Shown: piece by piece, positions 18,745 to 28,679 of the stretch
Layout of the letters: each line of letters begins with the position of its first letter
Position numbering within the stretch: position 1 is the first letter of the stretch
Made by a program: the position numbers and the translations under genes
Notes under the pieces: generated by a model
The model's database searches: none
What the model was told of the DNA's origin: nothing
What the model saw: the letters and a program-made list of their open reading frames with translations, nothing else
Assembly (NCBI RefSeq): GCF_000209165.1
Contig: NC_009068.1
Location: forward strand, 1,116,001-1,180,000
Source: Scheffersomyces stipitis CBS 6054
Taxonomy: Eukaryota > Ascomycota > Pichiomycetes > Serinales > Debaryomycetaceae
Reading direction: 5' to 3'
DNA length: 64,000 nt

Positions 18745-20808
18745 ATGACTACCGATTTCATTGCGTTAGCTAGTAAAGAATCGTATCCATTATGGAATCA
18801 CACTGTCGAGGATCTCGAAAGACTTGCTAACCAATTGGTTAACGAAGAGAAGGAGACCTACGATTACATTGCTACAATTGAGAATCCTACCATTGAGAAT
18901 GTCGTCAAGCCCTATGCCAGATATCTGCACAAGAATGCTCTTTTAGAGAACCAAATCACCTTCTATCAGTATGTCTCTGCCTCGAAGGACTTGAGAGATG
19001 CTTCTACTAGGGCCGAAGAGCAATTGGAACAGGCATCCATCGAGCAATCGCTCAGAGTAGATGTCTTCCAGGTGTTCAACAAGTTGTACGAGTCAATCAA
19101 GGACGAGAACGACATCGAGCCTGAAACCAAGAGATTGGTAGATAAAGTAGTTAAGTACTATAAGAGAAATGGTTTGGCTTTGCCTGAAGAACAGCGTGAG
19201 GAGATCAAGAGGTTGAAAAAGGAGTTGTCCACTTTATCAGTCAAATTCTCCAAGAACATGAATGAAGAAAAAGACTTCATTCTCTTCACCACTGAAGAAT
19301 TGGCTGGTGTACCTTTGGATGTCGTGGACCAGTATGAAAAAGTTGAAGAAGACGGTGTTCAAAAACACAAGATGACCTTCAAGTACCCTGATCTTCATCC
19401 TGTTTTGAAACATGCAACCAATCAGGAAACAAGAAAGAGAGCATTTATTGCCAACCAGAACAAGTGTCCAGCCAATGCTGAAATCTTGGACACGATTATC
19501 AGGACCAGATTCGAGTTGGCTAAGAAGTTGGGTTACTCCACATACTCCGAATACGTTTTGGAAGATAGAATGGCTAAAACCCAGAAGAATGTTTTGGACT
19601 TCTTATACGACTTGAAGAGCAAGTTAGTTCCCCTTGGCCAGAAAGAAATTGCCAACATGAAAGAATTCAAGAACAAGGATTTGACTGCTAGAGGATTGGA
19701 GCAACAGGATAAGTACTACATCTGGGATTCCAACTTCTACAATGAACTCTTATTGGAAAAGGAATACAAGGTCGATAATACCAAAATTTCCGAGTACTTC
19801 CCCATGGATGCTACCATCGATAAGATGCTTGGTTTCTACGAAACTTTGTTCGACATGAAGTTTGTCAGAATCGACAAACCGGCAGATGGAGCTACGTGGC
19901 ATGAAGATGTCAAACAGTTTGCTGTGTACCAAAACATCAAGTACGGTGAACCTAAGTTGGAATTCATGGGCTGGATCTATTTTGATTTGCACCCAAGAGA
20001 AGGCAAATATAGTCATGCTGCCAACTTCGGTATTGGTCCTGGTTACTTGGATGAAGATGGAGTTACCAGACACACTCCAGTCACTACCTTGGTGTGTAAC
20101 TTCACCAAGCCTACAGCTGAGAAACCTTCTTTGTTGAAACACGATGAAGTCACTACATTTTTCCACGAATTGGGCCATGGTGTGCACAACATCTTGTCCA
20201 AGACTAAATATGGTAGATTCCATGGTACTCATGTTGAGAGAGATTTTGTAGAAACTCCATCACAAATGTTAGAGTTCTGGACTTGGTCAAAGAATGAACT
20301 TAGAAACTTATCTTCTCACTTCCAAACTGGAGAACCAATCAACGACGAGTTGATTGACCAATTGATAAAGTCAAAACATGTCAATACTGGCTTGTTTAAC
20401 TTGCGTCAATTACACTTTGGCCTCTTTGATATGAAACTTCATACCACTGCAACCAAGGAGGAATTAGATGAGTTGGACTTGACCAAGGAATGGAATGAGA
20501 TGCGTGATGAGATTGCTTTAGTCGACAGCGACCATATTCCCACCAAGGGCTATTCGTCATTTGGTCACATTGCCGGGGGTTATGAAAGTGGTTACTACGG
20601 CTACTTGTACTCTTCTGTGTACTCGGCTGATATCTACTACAGTTTATTCAAAAAAGATCCTATGAACGTTGAGAACGGTATCAGATACAGAGATATAATT
20701 TTGAAGAGAGGTGGTTCCCGTGAAATCATCGACAACTTGGTCGAGCTTTTGGGCAGACAACCTAACTCTGATGCCTTCTTGGAAGAAATCTTTGGTGGAC
20801 AGCAATAG
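18745..20808 (+). CDS. PRD1: Saccharolysin, M3-family oligopeptidase Prd1
   Basis: 687 residues from an ATG with A at -3. Prd1 is a zinc metallo-oligopeptidase of the thimet/neurolysin family. It degrades short peptides in the cytosol and the mitochondrial intermembrane space, including presequence fragments. The zinc site is intact: HELGH at residues 474-478, with the third ligand E503 in FVETPSQMLE, at the exact spacing of the family. The GYESGYYGYLYS segment near 612-624 provides the substrate-binding tyrosines of M3 enzymes. The length equals the family norm, and no long N-terminal presequence is seen. It is convergent with GRS1 with only 136 bp between the stop codons. Confidence 0.95.
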   Translation: MTTDFIALASKESYPLWNHTVEDLERLANQLVNEEKETYDYIATIENPTIENVVKPYARYLHKNALLENQITFYQYVSASKDLRDASTRAEEQLEQASIEQSLRVDVFQVFNKLYESIKDENDIEPETKRLVDKVVKYYKRNGLALPEEQREEIKRLKKELSTLSVKFSKNMNEEKDFILFTTEELAGVPLDVVDQYEKVEEDGVQKHKMTFKYPDLHPVLKHATNQETRKRAFIANQNKCPANAEILDTIIRTRFELAKKLGYSTYSEYVLEDRMAKTQKNVLDFLYDLKSKLVPLGQKEIANMKEFKNKDLTARGLEQQDKYYIWDSNFYNELLLEKEYKVDNTKISEYFPMDATIDKMLGFYETLFDMKFVRIDKPADGATWHEDVKQFAVYQNIKYGEPKLEFMGWIYFDLHPREGKYSHAANFGIGPGYLDEDGVTRHTPVTTLVCNFTKPTAEKPSLLKHDEVTTFFHELGHGVHNILSKTKYGRFHGTHVERDFVETPSQMLEFWTWSKNELRNLSSHFQTGEPINDELIDQLIKSKHVNTGLFNLRQLHFGLFDMKLHTTATKEELDELDLTKEWNEMRDEIALVDSDHIPTKGYSSFGHIAGGYESGYYGYLYSSVYSADIYYSLFKKDPMNVENGIRYRDIILKRGGSREIIDNLVELLGRQPNSDAFLEEIFGGQQ

Positions 20809-20944
20809 CTGTAAAAGTACCTATTATAAGAACTACGATTATATCTAATTCTACTAGTATATTCTTTATATTACAATTGTGTAGTTTCATGAAATAAGGA
20901 TTGTATTAACAGCGTAGCATCTAACTTGGCTTAGTTGACTGAAG

Positions 20945-22930
20945 TTAAGCGTCGGTGCTCTGAGACTCGAAAGGAGTAAGCTTAGAAGTACCTTCAGCCC
21001 AAGTAGTACCGGTATAGGTGATTTCCTTGATAGCAGCAACGACGTCTTCGAAGGAGCCTCTGACTTGTTTTGTAGAGTCTCTTTCTCTTAAAGTGACAGA
21101 TTCGTCTTTGATGGAGTCAAAGTCAATGGTGATACCGAATGGAGTACCCAACTCGTCGTTTCTGGCGTATCTCTTACCAATAGAAGCCGAGGAGTCATCG
21201 ACCTTGAATGGGATCTGTTGCTTTCTCAAGTAGGCAGATACCTTAGTCACAATAGGCTGCAAATCTGCTGAGTTGGACAATGGCACTAAGAGCACCTTGG
21301 TAGGAGCAACCAATGGAGGAAGAGACAACACACCTCTGTCAGCATCACCGGGTCTGGCCCAGTATTGGTGTTCAAAGATGGAGTAGAGAATACGTCCGAT
21401 ACCGAAAGAAGGTTCGATAACGTTAGGGGTGAATTCACGGATGTGCTCAGTTCTCTTCACCTTTGCTATTTTGAGGTATTCTGAGGTCAATTCCACAGTA
21501 TTTTCAACACCCTTGACATTGATTTCGATCTTGCCCTTGTCAGCCAACTCCTTGGAGTAATCTTCCAATTCACATTGCGATCTGGAACCTAACCATTTTT
21601 GGATGGCACCACCGTCCTTCTTGAACTTAGGACCGAACTTTTTCTTGTCAATGTCCACCTCATAGTTTTCAACAGTAATTGGTTCAGGCAATGGCTGTCT
21701 GACAACTAAGCTGGCGTTGGTTCTGGCAGCATGGACACTCAAGTCGTAGGCTGATCTATCAGCACAACCAACACATTCAATCCAGCCGTAGGAGGTCTGC
21801 AATTCAGCATCCCAACAATCAGAAGCATAATGGGCCATTTCGTTACCCATGTGTTGTCTGAATCTCAATCTGTCGGTATCCACACCAACCTTGATCAAGA
21901 ACTGGTACACTCTCGCAAGGAAGTAACCCAAAGTCTGGTTGTCTACCATACCTGATGAAACGGCTTCACCAACTGACTTTTCCACCACTTGAGTGGAACC
22001 AGACTCCTGAACATCCTTGGGCAAGAAACGCAACTTGATGTCCTGAACGTCTTTGAACTTAGGGTGGCTCTTGTCGTTAGGATCGACAAAGTGCTCTATT
22101 TCAGCCATGAGGAACTCACGCACTCTCAACAAACCTGCTCTAGGGGCGATTTCATTTCTGAACGACTTACCGATAGAAGCGGAGGCAAATGGCATTTTCT
22201 CGTTGTTGAACTCAAGCAATTTGGCGAAGTTCAAGAACTGGCCCTGAGCAGTTTCTGGTCTCAAAAAACCACGGATGGCTCCAGAAGGACCGATAGCGGT
22301 CTCGAACATCAAGTTGAACTCCACTGGAGGTTCCAACTTACCTCCGGTAGCGGGGTTGTTGATTTCGTACTTGAGGATGAGTTGGCCCAACTGTTCACCA
22401 GAGTAACCATCAATCTGGGCAAGAACGTTTTCGTATTCGGCAACGACCTCGTCGGCCAACTTGATGTTCTTGACTTCCTTGACCTTCTTCTTTCTCTTCT
22501 TCTTATCTTCATCTTCTTCTTCCACCTTTTCCTCGATGCCTCGGGCTGCTCTGTCACCCTTCAATCTGGCTTCCAAGACCTCTTCTACCAAGTGGTCGGC
22601 ACGGAAGATTTCTCCAGTCTTCAAATCTTTACACATCCAGTCGGCAAACTTGTCAACGTGGCCGGAGGTCTTAAGTACATCGTGTGGAGTCAACATGGTG
22701 CAGTCGACTTCCAACATGTCTTCTTCCAAGACGAAATGTTTTCTCCAGGTGTCAACGACATTGGCCTGGAACGCACAGCCTGGAGGACCGTAATCGTACA
22801 AACCGGAAACACCACCGTAGATGTCAAAGGCAGGTGCAAAGAAGAAACGTCTCTTTAACACCTGTTCTAACGACTCTCTCGAAAACGGGATGTCGGTGGC
22901 AGGTCTGGAGGCAGAAGTGGAAATGGACAT
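20945..22930 (-). CDS. GRS1: Glycyl-tRNA synthetase, cytosolic (AUG) form
   Basis: Class II aminoacyl-tRNA synthetase charging tRNA-Gly; 661 residues from the first ATG (MSISTSASRPATD). The fold is complete: RRFFFAPAFDIYGGVSGLYDYGPPG at the start, class II motif 2 (FRNEIAPRAGLLRVREF) and the C-terminal anticodon-binding domain (KVLLVPLSN ... RYARNDELGTPF). A lysine/glutamate-rich insert (residues about 150-185, EEEDEDKKKRKKKVKE) interrupts the region between motifs 1 and 2, as in other yeast GlyRS. The frame stays open upstream of the ATG with no other ATG, and that extension has mitochondrial-targeting character, so the same gene probably makes both the cytosolic and the mitochondrial enzyme, as in S. 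cerevisiae. The extension is listed separately. Confidence 0.96.
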   Translation of the reverse strand: MSISTSASRPATDIPFSRESLEQVLKRRFFFAPAFDIYGGVSGLYDYGPPGCAFQANVVDTWRKHFVLEEDMLEVDCTMLTPHDVLKTSGHVDKFADWMCKDLKTGEIFRADHLVEEVLEARLKGDRAARGIEEKVEEEDEDKKKRKKKVKEVKNIKLADEVVAEYENVLAQIDGYSGEQLGQLILKYEINNPATGGKLEPPVEFNLMFETAIGPSGAIRGFLRPETAQGQFLNFAKLLEFNNEKMPFASASIGKSFRNEIAPRAGLLRVREFLMAEIEHFVDPNDKSHPKFKDVQDIKLRFLPKDVQESGSTQVVEKSVGEAVSSGMVDNQTLGYFLARVYQFLIKVGVDTDRLRFRQHMGNEMAHYASDCWDAELQTSYGWIECVGCADRSAYDLSVHAARTNASLVVRQPLPEPITVENYEVDIDKKKFGPKFKKDGGAIQKWLGSRSQCELEDYSKELADKGKIEINVKGVENTVELTSEYLKIAKVKRTEHIREFTPNVIEPSFGIGRILYSIFEHQYWARPGDADRGVLSLPPLVAPTKVLLVPLSNSADLQPIVTKVSAYLRKQQIPFKVDDSSASIGKRYARNDELGTPFGITIDFDSIKDESVTLRERDSTKQVRGSFEDVVAAIKEITYTGTTWAEGTSKLTPFESQSTDA

Positions 22931-23005
22931 TCTGGAGATGAGCAAACGGGAGGGTGGTCTGCTGGATCGTAAACACCTGAAAACTAGCGTATTTATTGCG
23001 GCCGT
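22931..23005 (-). other. Candidate ACG-initiated mitochondrial leader of GlyRS
   Basis: In frame with GRS1, upstream of its ATG. Reading from the ACG at 23003-23005 adds 25 residues with five arginines (positions 10, 13, 16, 20, 25), hydrophobic residues and no acidic ones, as in a cleavable mitochondrial presequence. The ACG has A at -3 and G at +4. A second ACG lies at 22988-22990 with A at -3. S. cerevisiae GRS1 is known to use a UUG codon upstream of the ATG for its mitochondrial form, so non-AUG initiation is precedented; the ACG here is inferred. Confidence 0.55.
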
Positions 23006-23642
23006 GCTGGGAATAACGGGAGTGTTCCTAGTATGTAAGGGACAGGTACTGGCTATGGCTGGAAGATCCAATTGGCATGGAAAGAGAGAGTTGGCAGCCA
23101 AGTGAAGGTGTAGGTGGTACAGGATACTGACTCACAAATTTTCACAATGGTGTCCACACGACTGCAGAACCAGAAAGAATAACAGTCTAGGCAGAAATAG
23201 TGGGCGCGTATAGTGAGGCCAGAATTAGGGAGAAGTGGAATAAATAGGGAGAAAAGTGCGAACAATTAGGGAGAGGTTGGTTTAGAGAGCGGAAGAGCGA
23301 AATGAAAAAGTAGAGAATTCATGCAAAAATAAACATAGGAACAATTGAATAGCGAGTAACCTTAGCCAAAACAGTCAAGTAGAGCTACGTGTGTTCTGCC
23401 AGTTTTTGTTTTGAGTAGACCTGTTTATATGCTTTCTTTGTTTGAATCTCATTAATTTAAAGTGAGTCGATATTGGTGAGATTTTCATGGAATTATTTTG
23501 TCGCTTAGCAGAGAGAAGCATTTTTTTCGCAGCCTTTGCATTCCGTATCATTTTGCAATCTACAAGACTATTCTACAACAATTGGTAATACCCTCTTCCA
23601 TTATCTAATACAAACAGTATTTACGATTGATTTATCTAAATC
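23006..23642. other. GRS1 promoter and 3' region of the monooxygenase gene
   Basis: About 540 bp of non-coding DNA upstream of GRS1. There is no supported gene; T-tracts lie at 23520-23535. No recognised factor site. Confidence 0.35.
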
Positions 23643-25283
23643 TTACTTTGTTTTCTTGTTTTCAGCTAGAACATACTCGTACGCATTGTAATCTGGATGG
23701 TTCATCTTCCACCAGTAATGGATCTGAGAGTAAGCGTAAGCAGTGGAGTTGACACCATTCTCAGTGTACCATGAGGCACATCCGCCAAATGCCGAACCAA
23801 ACACCTGCGACTTCAATCTCTTTTGAATGGTCTCGAAATATTCGTTGTATTTGTCTGTTTTGACAACAACATATTTGTAGGTATTGTCCAAGATCTTTGG
23901 AAGAAACTTGCTCATATAAGTACATCCGTTCTCAATAGCCATCACTACTGACGAATGTCCAGTGGCAGAGTTGGGTCCACCAATGGTAAAAAAGTTAGGA
24001 CAGTCTCTCACAGAAATAGTATTATAAGCACTGGCACCTTGTTTGTACCAGATATCACCAATATTGGTGCCATTGCGACCAATGATTTCGTAAGCATGGA
24101 AACTCTTGGAAACAACATATCCGGTACATGCTACAATGATATCGGCCTCAATTACTTCTCCAGACTTCATAACAAGTCCCTTTTTAGAAACATGGTCAAT
24201 TGGATCGTTACGAAGTTCAATTCTAGGGTCGTGCAAAGAAGGAATGTAGTTGTAGTCAAAGATCAATCTCTTACACCCAAGCTTAAAGTCTGGAATAAGA
24301 ATTTTGTGGTACTTTTCGGGAGCTGTCTTCATGTACTTGAGACATACTCTCCTGCTTGCACTTCTGATGAGTTTGGCAAAAAATCCATCTCCACTGAAAA
24401 GAGGATATCTCAATTCGGATATTGCAATAACGAAGTAACGCACAAATAACAACCCCAATCTCGAAAATGACAACAAGTAGTAGAGCTTGAGAAGAATCGA
24501 CGGAATAGGAGGTGAGACATAATGTGCCGATCTAACCACCTGGGTGATCGACTTAACGTTGTAATCTTTCAACAATGCTGGGATAACCTGATTTCCAGAG
24601 CATCCATTGCCAATTACCACCACTTTCTTGTTCTTGAAGTCTACAGAATGGTCCCAAAGTGCCGAATGCATGTACTTTCCACCAAAGTCCTCCAATCCTT
24701 TAGCTTCGAATTGTTTGGGATATACCAAACCTCCACTACAGGCCACTACAACCTTGGCAGTGTGAATGGTCAATTGGCCAGTGTCTTCATTACGAACATA
24801 GACAGTCCAATTGGAAGCGTCGTCATTCCACTGAATCTTGGTGACTGAAGATTTGAATTTGGCATAATTCTTAAGCTGGTGCTTTTCAGCAACCTTGAGA
24901 ATATATTCCTCCATTTCATACTGAGGAGGTTGGATACGGGTCCAATTGGAGTTCAACTCGTTGGAGAAAGAATACCACAAGGCTGGAATATCCGAAGCAC
25001 AACCAGGATACGTGTTGACGTACCAGGTACCTCCGAAATTGTCGTATCTCTCAAAAATGACGAAGTCGTCTTCGCCCAACTTCTCCTTCAAAGTCATGGC
25101 AGTAGCCATGCCTCCAAAACCTCCACCAATAATTGCTACTTTAGAGCTGGTGTACAAGGTGGGCAACTCGTCAGATTTCGTGACTTCTGCATTGGGTCCA
25201 AGAGCATGGTCAGCCATGTCATGTTTAATCCTGAAGGGAGTAGGGTCCTTATGGGACTCCTTGGTTAAAGTAACAACCGACAT
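23643..25283 (-). CDS. FAD/NADPH flavoprotein monooxygenase, Baeyer-Villiger type
   Basis: 546 residues from an ATG. Class B flavin monooxygenases insert one oxygen atom from O2 into ketones or oxidise soft heteroatoms, using FAD and NADPH. The FAD Rossmann motif GGGFGG is at residues 53-58, the NADPH Rossmann motif GNGCSG at 225-230, and between them is FGGKYMHSALW (residues 200-210), which fits the class fingerprint FxGxxxHxxxW. The DNFGGTW motif at 81-87 is also typical of Baeyer-Villiger enzymes. The C-terminal ATG-containing segment TGYVVSKSF is the third conserved site. There is no N-terminal signal, so it is probably cytosolic. The substrate is unknown. The promoter contains an array of CATGTGAT boxes. 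Confidence 0.88.
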   Translation of the reverse strand: MSVVTLTKESHKDPTPFRIKHDMADHALGPNAEVTKSDELPTLYTSSKVAIIGGGFGGMATAMTLKEKLGEDDFVIFERYDNFGGTWYVNTYPGCASDIPALWYSFSNELNSNWTRIQPPQYEMEEYILKVAEKHQLKNYAKFKSSVTKIQWNDDASNWTVYVRNEDTGQLTIHTAKVVVACSGGLVYPKQFEAKGLEDFGGKYMHSALWDHSVDFKNKKVVVIGNGCSGNQVIPALLKDYNVKSITQVVRSAHYVSPPIPSILLKLYYLLSFSRLGLLFVRYFVIAISELRYPLFSGDGFFAKLIRSASRRVCLKYMKTAPEKYHKILIPDFKLGCKRLIFDYNYIPSLHDPRIELRNDPIDHVSKKGLVMKSGEVIEADIIVACTGYVVSKSFHAYEIIGRNGTNIGDIWYKQGASAYNTISVRDCPNFFTIGGPNSATGHSSVVMAIENGCTYMSKFLPKILDNTYKYVVVKTDKYNEYFETIQKRLKSQVFGSAFGGCASWYTENGVNSTAYAYSQIHYWWKMNHPDYNAYEYVLAENKKTK

Positions 25284-26196
25284 TATTCTCCTCTCAGTTA
25301 ATTATATCGACTTAGTTAAAAAAAGTGCGGTTGAAAACTTCCAACTACCGCGTCTACAATTGTCTACATTATAGCCATATTGCCTTTATATATGAGTTAT
25401 ATAAAAATGAGTTTTGTCTGTCTTCGCATCCATATGAAAATCACCCATACAAAATTAATCTCTATCTGGACGAAGTGGGGCAATTGGGGTTATGGGTGGT
25501 GCACGCATGTGATGAAGGAATTGTGCAAGATCTTCCTATCTTCGATATGGCACCTAAAAACAGAAAGATGCCGGAACTTTTTCACAGAGAACGCAGAGAC
25601 CAGGATGAATTGAGGAATAAGCGACTGCAAAAGACCATCAGTTGCATACATAGTCCATGCCAACTTCCTTTTTATTTGAAAGTGAAAATAGATATCTGGC
25701 CGAATCTCCGTTCCATAGGTCTGAAACTTGGGCATATACTGTTTTCCATGTGATAGGCAGGCATGTGATGTCGAAGCATGTGATATAACCAAAACTGCTG
25801 GATTGATAGTGTTTCCACTAGGATCGTCATAATGGTATACGGTGGGAATGCAGACGCCGAAGACGTTCGTATCCTGATATTTTGTCTCTTACATATCACC
25901 TGTCAGTCAACTGTTATAAGGTTTGTGCCGAACAGTAAACCTTGGAATTTTCATGTATGCGGCTACCCCAGATTCTCATTTTAGGTATGAAATAATCGGA
26001 GTTCTGCAATATGGCCCGACAATTTCTTCCATGTGGGACTAAAGATTTTCAGGAAATGAACGTTAGGCAACTTTTATATCTGGTATCCTGTTCAGCTATA
26101 CTTGTAGCTGACATTGTTTGGGAACGGAATGTCAGCTACAAGTTGCATATGAATTAAATGTGGAGAATCATGGTTTCGTAATGCATTGTTTCTACC
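25284..26196. other. 0.9 kb intergenic region upstream of the monooxygenase gene
   Basis: Non-coding region between two minus-strand genes. It contains CATGTGAT boxes at 25506-25513 and at 25747-25784. An open frame at 25325-25753 plus starts at GTG and resembles nothing known. Nothing else supported. Confidence 0.35.
25747..25784. promoter_or_regulatory. Array of three CATGTGAT boxes at 15-bp spacing
   Basis: CATGTGAT occurs at 25747-25754, 25762-25769 and 25777-25784, exactly 15 bp apart, with a fourth copy at 25506-25513. CATGTG is an E-box half of the Ino2/Ino4 bHLH element. The array is about 460-500 bp upstream of the monooxygenase start. The regulator is not known. Confidence 0.5.
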
Positions 26197-28149
26197 TTAG
26201 GCAGCCTTGTAAATATCGCTCTCTATAAACAGTTCCTCGTCGTAGTTCTCCAGATCGTGAATCCAGGCATTCCTATCCAACTCTTTCCGCACCGCTATCA
26301 GAAGAGCCGTGAAGATACAGGAGATGGCAAACACTTTATCGAACCAGTTGTCGATGAATTCTACTTCCTTCATGGCAAAGGTCGGGTTACGAATCGCACT
26401 TCCTGAGAGGGAGAGGATCTTCGACACCTGTTGAGAGAGGTTGGTCGGGAGATTGGTACGAATCAAGAGGGCCGTGGCTATCACGTAGACTCCGAGAAGC
26501 TCGGATATGATCAAATGCTTGAGCCAGTTCTTGCTCAGATTCGTGCCCACACTGGCAGGAAGGAAACGTCCAAACGACTTGAACGTCATCAAGACATTTG
26601 AGAAAGAACATACAAACAAACTGCCGGAAAGGACAAAGCTAAACAAGTTGATCAACTGCGATTCGGTCACGGGAAGAGTGTGGAATATGAAGAGGATCAT
26701 TTTCGAGAGAGTAGTCGCAAGAGCATCTTTAGAAGCACTAGGTGCTGTTGGCTCTGGAGTTTGTTCTGAAATGACATTAGTTTTCTCGTCATGTAGCTCG
26801 TACTCATCACCAGTACTATGTCTATACAAAATCATCATCGGTATACGAATGACAATCACATTTGCTATTCTGTAGACACAGTAAACTCCAAAGGCTAGAT
26901 TGCCCCACTTTAACAGTATATTGAGTATGTCCTCATTTCGGGCAGCAAGTCTCTGCTGTTGCTCCAAATACAGCGAGATCTGTTTGATGACATCGTCGTA
27001 GAGACTCTTTTTCAATATCTTTAGCGAATTGATTTCCCTTGAAAGCTCAGATTGTTCCAGACTCTCAGCAGCATTAAGTGAGGCGAATGATTGTACTTTG
27101 TGGAGTAAACCCCCAAAACCTCTCTTTTTCAGAGGAGAACTAGGCACCGAATGTTGAGCTCCGTTGAACTTGAGCATATTGTCCACTGAATCGTTACTGG
27201 GCAAGTTGTAGATGGTACCACTATTGCTTTGTACAAGTCGTTCCAAATCTGCTGCTCTGCGAGTTAGAAGCGAACATGTATTATTGTAGTATCTGATAGC
27301 AGCATTTATGTCACTTTCTGTTACTTCTCGCGATACAGTTGGCTTTATGTTTTTGTCCGGCTTAGAGGTGTTGTTACCTCGAATTCTGGATATGAGTTTT
27401 TGCCATGCAAAGAGTTTATAGGGTGTAGAGGTAGAGCCTATACCTGACAATACAGCCAAGATCGTGATCCCAGCGATGGAGATCTCGTTGATCTTGTTCT
27501 CTATAATCGTCTTGGTGTTTTGATTGTATGAAGAAGTCGTCGATACAGTGCGTGGAGTGAACGTGCGAGAAAGGTCTCCGCACTTGTGCAATGCAAACAA
27601 CCAACACAAGAAAAGAGCCATCGTCTGAACGAATTTCAGTACATTAGACTTGAATACGGGTACTACGGTGTTGTTGATAAAGAGACTTACAATGAGAAAT
27701 GGCTGGGCGATCGTGAGAAGGAATACCAACGAGTTGATGGTGCACGTTATGTAGAAGAGTCTGGTTTCTTCAGACAAGTAGTCTACCAATTCACACAAGA
27801 TTAGCAGCATTAGCAGCATACTGAGCGAGATGGTGATACTGAAAATGAGGCCGATGAGCATGTTGTATCTTTTCTCGGCCAGCAAGGTGGAAGATGGTTT
27901 GTTGTATAGTTCTGAGTTATGCAATTTTCGGTCTGGTTCGAACTCATCTTCATTATCTTCCACATTCACAGGAAGAATCTCCAAGTGATGAGATCGAACG
28001 AGCTTAGCAGCTATGAAGTCATTGATTTCCGCTTTTGGGACATGTAAACGATGCGAATATGTCTGAATGAGGTTGTGGTTATAGATGTATTTGTAGAGCA
28101 AAAAAGTAGTAGCACTGAACGGCACTAGCACTACAATTGACTCGAGCAT
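26197..28149 (-). CDS. GPR89 / Golgi pH regulator-like membrane protein (YHR078W-like)
   Basis: 650 residues from an ATG (MLESIVVLVPFSATTFLLYKY). The GPR89 family are multi-pass anion-channel-like proteins of the Golgi/ER in animals and plants; the yeast relative YHR078W has no settled role. Hydrophobic segments occur at the N-terminus, at about 95-120 (LIGLIFSITISLSMLLMLL), 130-155, 170-190 and 220-235, and again in the C-terminal half (about 410-440, 500-530, 560-580, 620-635). The central soluble part contains a coiled coil (LLTRRAADLERL; LEQQQRLAARNEDILN), with LKWGNLAFGVYCVYRIANV opening the C-terminal membrane domain, as in the family. Full length. It is divergent from MHR1. Confidence 0.75.
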   Translation of the reverse strand: MLESIVVLVPFSATTFLLYKYIYNHNLIQTYSHRLHVPKAEINDFIAAKLVRSHHLEILPVNVEDNEDEFEPDRKLHNSELYNKPSSTLLAEKRYNMLIGLIFSITISLSMLLMLLILCELVDYLSEETRLFYITCTINSLVFLLTIAQPFLIVSLFINNTVVPVFKSNVLKFVQTMALFLCWLFALHKCGDLSRTFTPRTVSTTSSYNQNTKTIIENKINEISIAGITILAVLSGIGSTSTPYKLFAWQKLISRIRGNNTSKPDKNIKPTVSREVTESDINAAIRYYNNTCSLLTRRAADLERLVQSNSGTIYNLPSNDSVDNMLKFNGAQHSVPSSPLKKRGFGGLLHKVQSFASLNAAESLEQSELSREINSLKILKKSLYDDVIKQISLYLEQQQRLAARNEDILNILLKWGNLAFGVYCVYRIANVIVIRIPMMILYRHSTGDEYELHDEKTNVISEQTPEPTAPSASKDALATTLSKMILFIFHTLPVTESQLINLFSFVLSGSLFVCSFSNVLMTFKSFGRFLPASVGTNLSKNWLKHLIISELLGVYVIATALLIRTNLPTNLSQQVSKILSLSGSAIRNPTFAMKEVEFIDNWFDKVFAISCIFTALLIAVRKELDRNAWIHDLENYDEELFIESDIYKAA

Positions 28150-28679
28150 TGCATGAGAAGGAACGAAAGTAGTTGGCTATGGAGAATAAGCGAGGAAAGG
28201 ATCTGAACTGAACATGAATAGAACGAAGAAACAAGTGTAAATACGATTCTCAAAAGCTGATAGATTTATGGATTGGAGAAACTCGCGTGACAAGAATCAG
28301 CTGATTGTATCAGACGTTAGAGTCGCACTGAATCTAAGAACCGCAGGAATCAAATCTATATGCAGTGCCACTATAAATCCATAAACCTACGGTAATAGGA
28401 AGTTATGGATACGAATGTTAGCTAAGATATGATCTGGTTGGAAGTAATGATCTTTACTAGTACATGGCAAACATAGGCCGGGTCTGACCTTGAAGTTTAG
28501 AATGTTCTCTTATTTTTCTCGCTAGCTTTCGCTCTTTCTAAGTCGCACTAAACCCATTCTCATAGTGAAAAAAGAGTTGTGCACGACGCTGAAAAATTTT
28601 GAAAATCTATATAGAACTCTCTTTATCTATTAACATATTCAATAACCGCATCGTCAACCACTAACGCAAACATATCAAC
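28150..28679. promoter_or_regulatory. Divergent promoter of the GPR89-like gene and MHR1
   Basis: 530 bp. About 90 bp upstream of MHR1 is GAAAAATTTTG (28591-28601), an AATTTT-type rapid-growth element common before mitochondrial ribosomal protein genes in Candida-clade yeasts. Motif assignment is inferred. Confidence 0.45.

Noticed and set aside
21989..22858. 289-codon plus-strand open frame
   Set aside because: Antisense to GRS1, a strongly conserved gene; no independent evidence.
25325..25753. 142-codon frame upstream of the monooxygenase gene
   Set aside because: Starts at GTG, no family resemblance, overlaps the promoter with CATGTGAT boxes.
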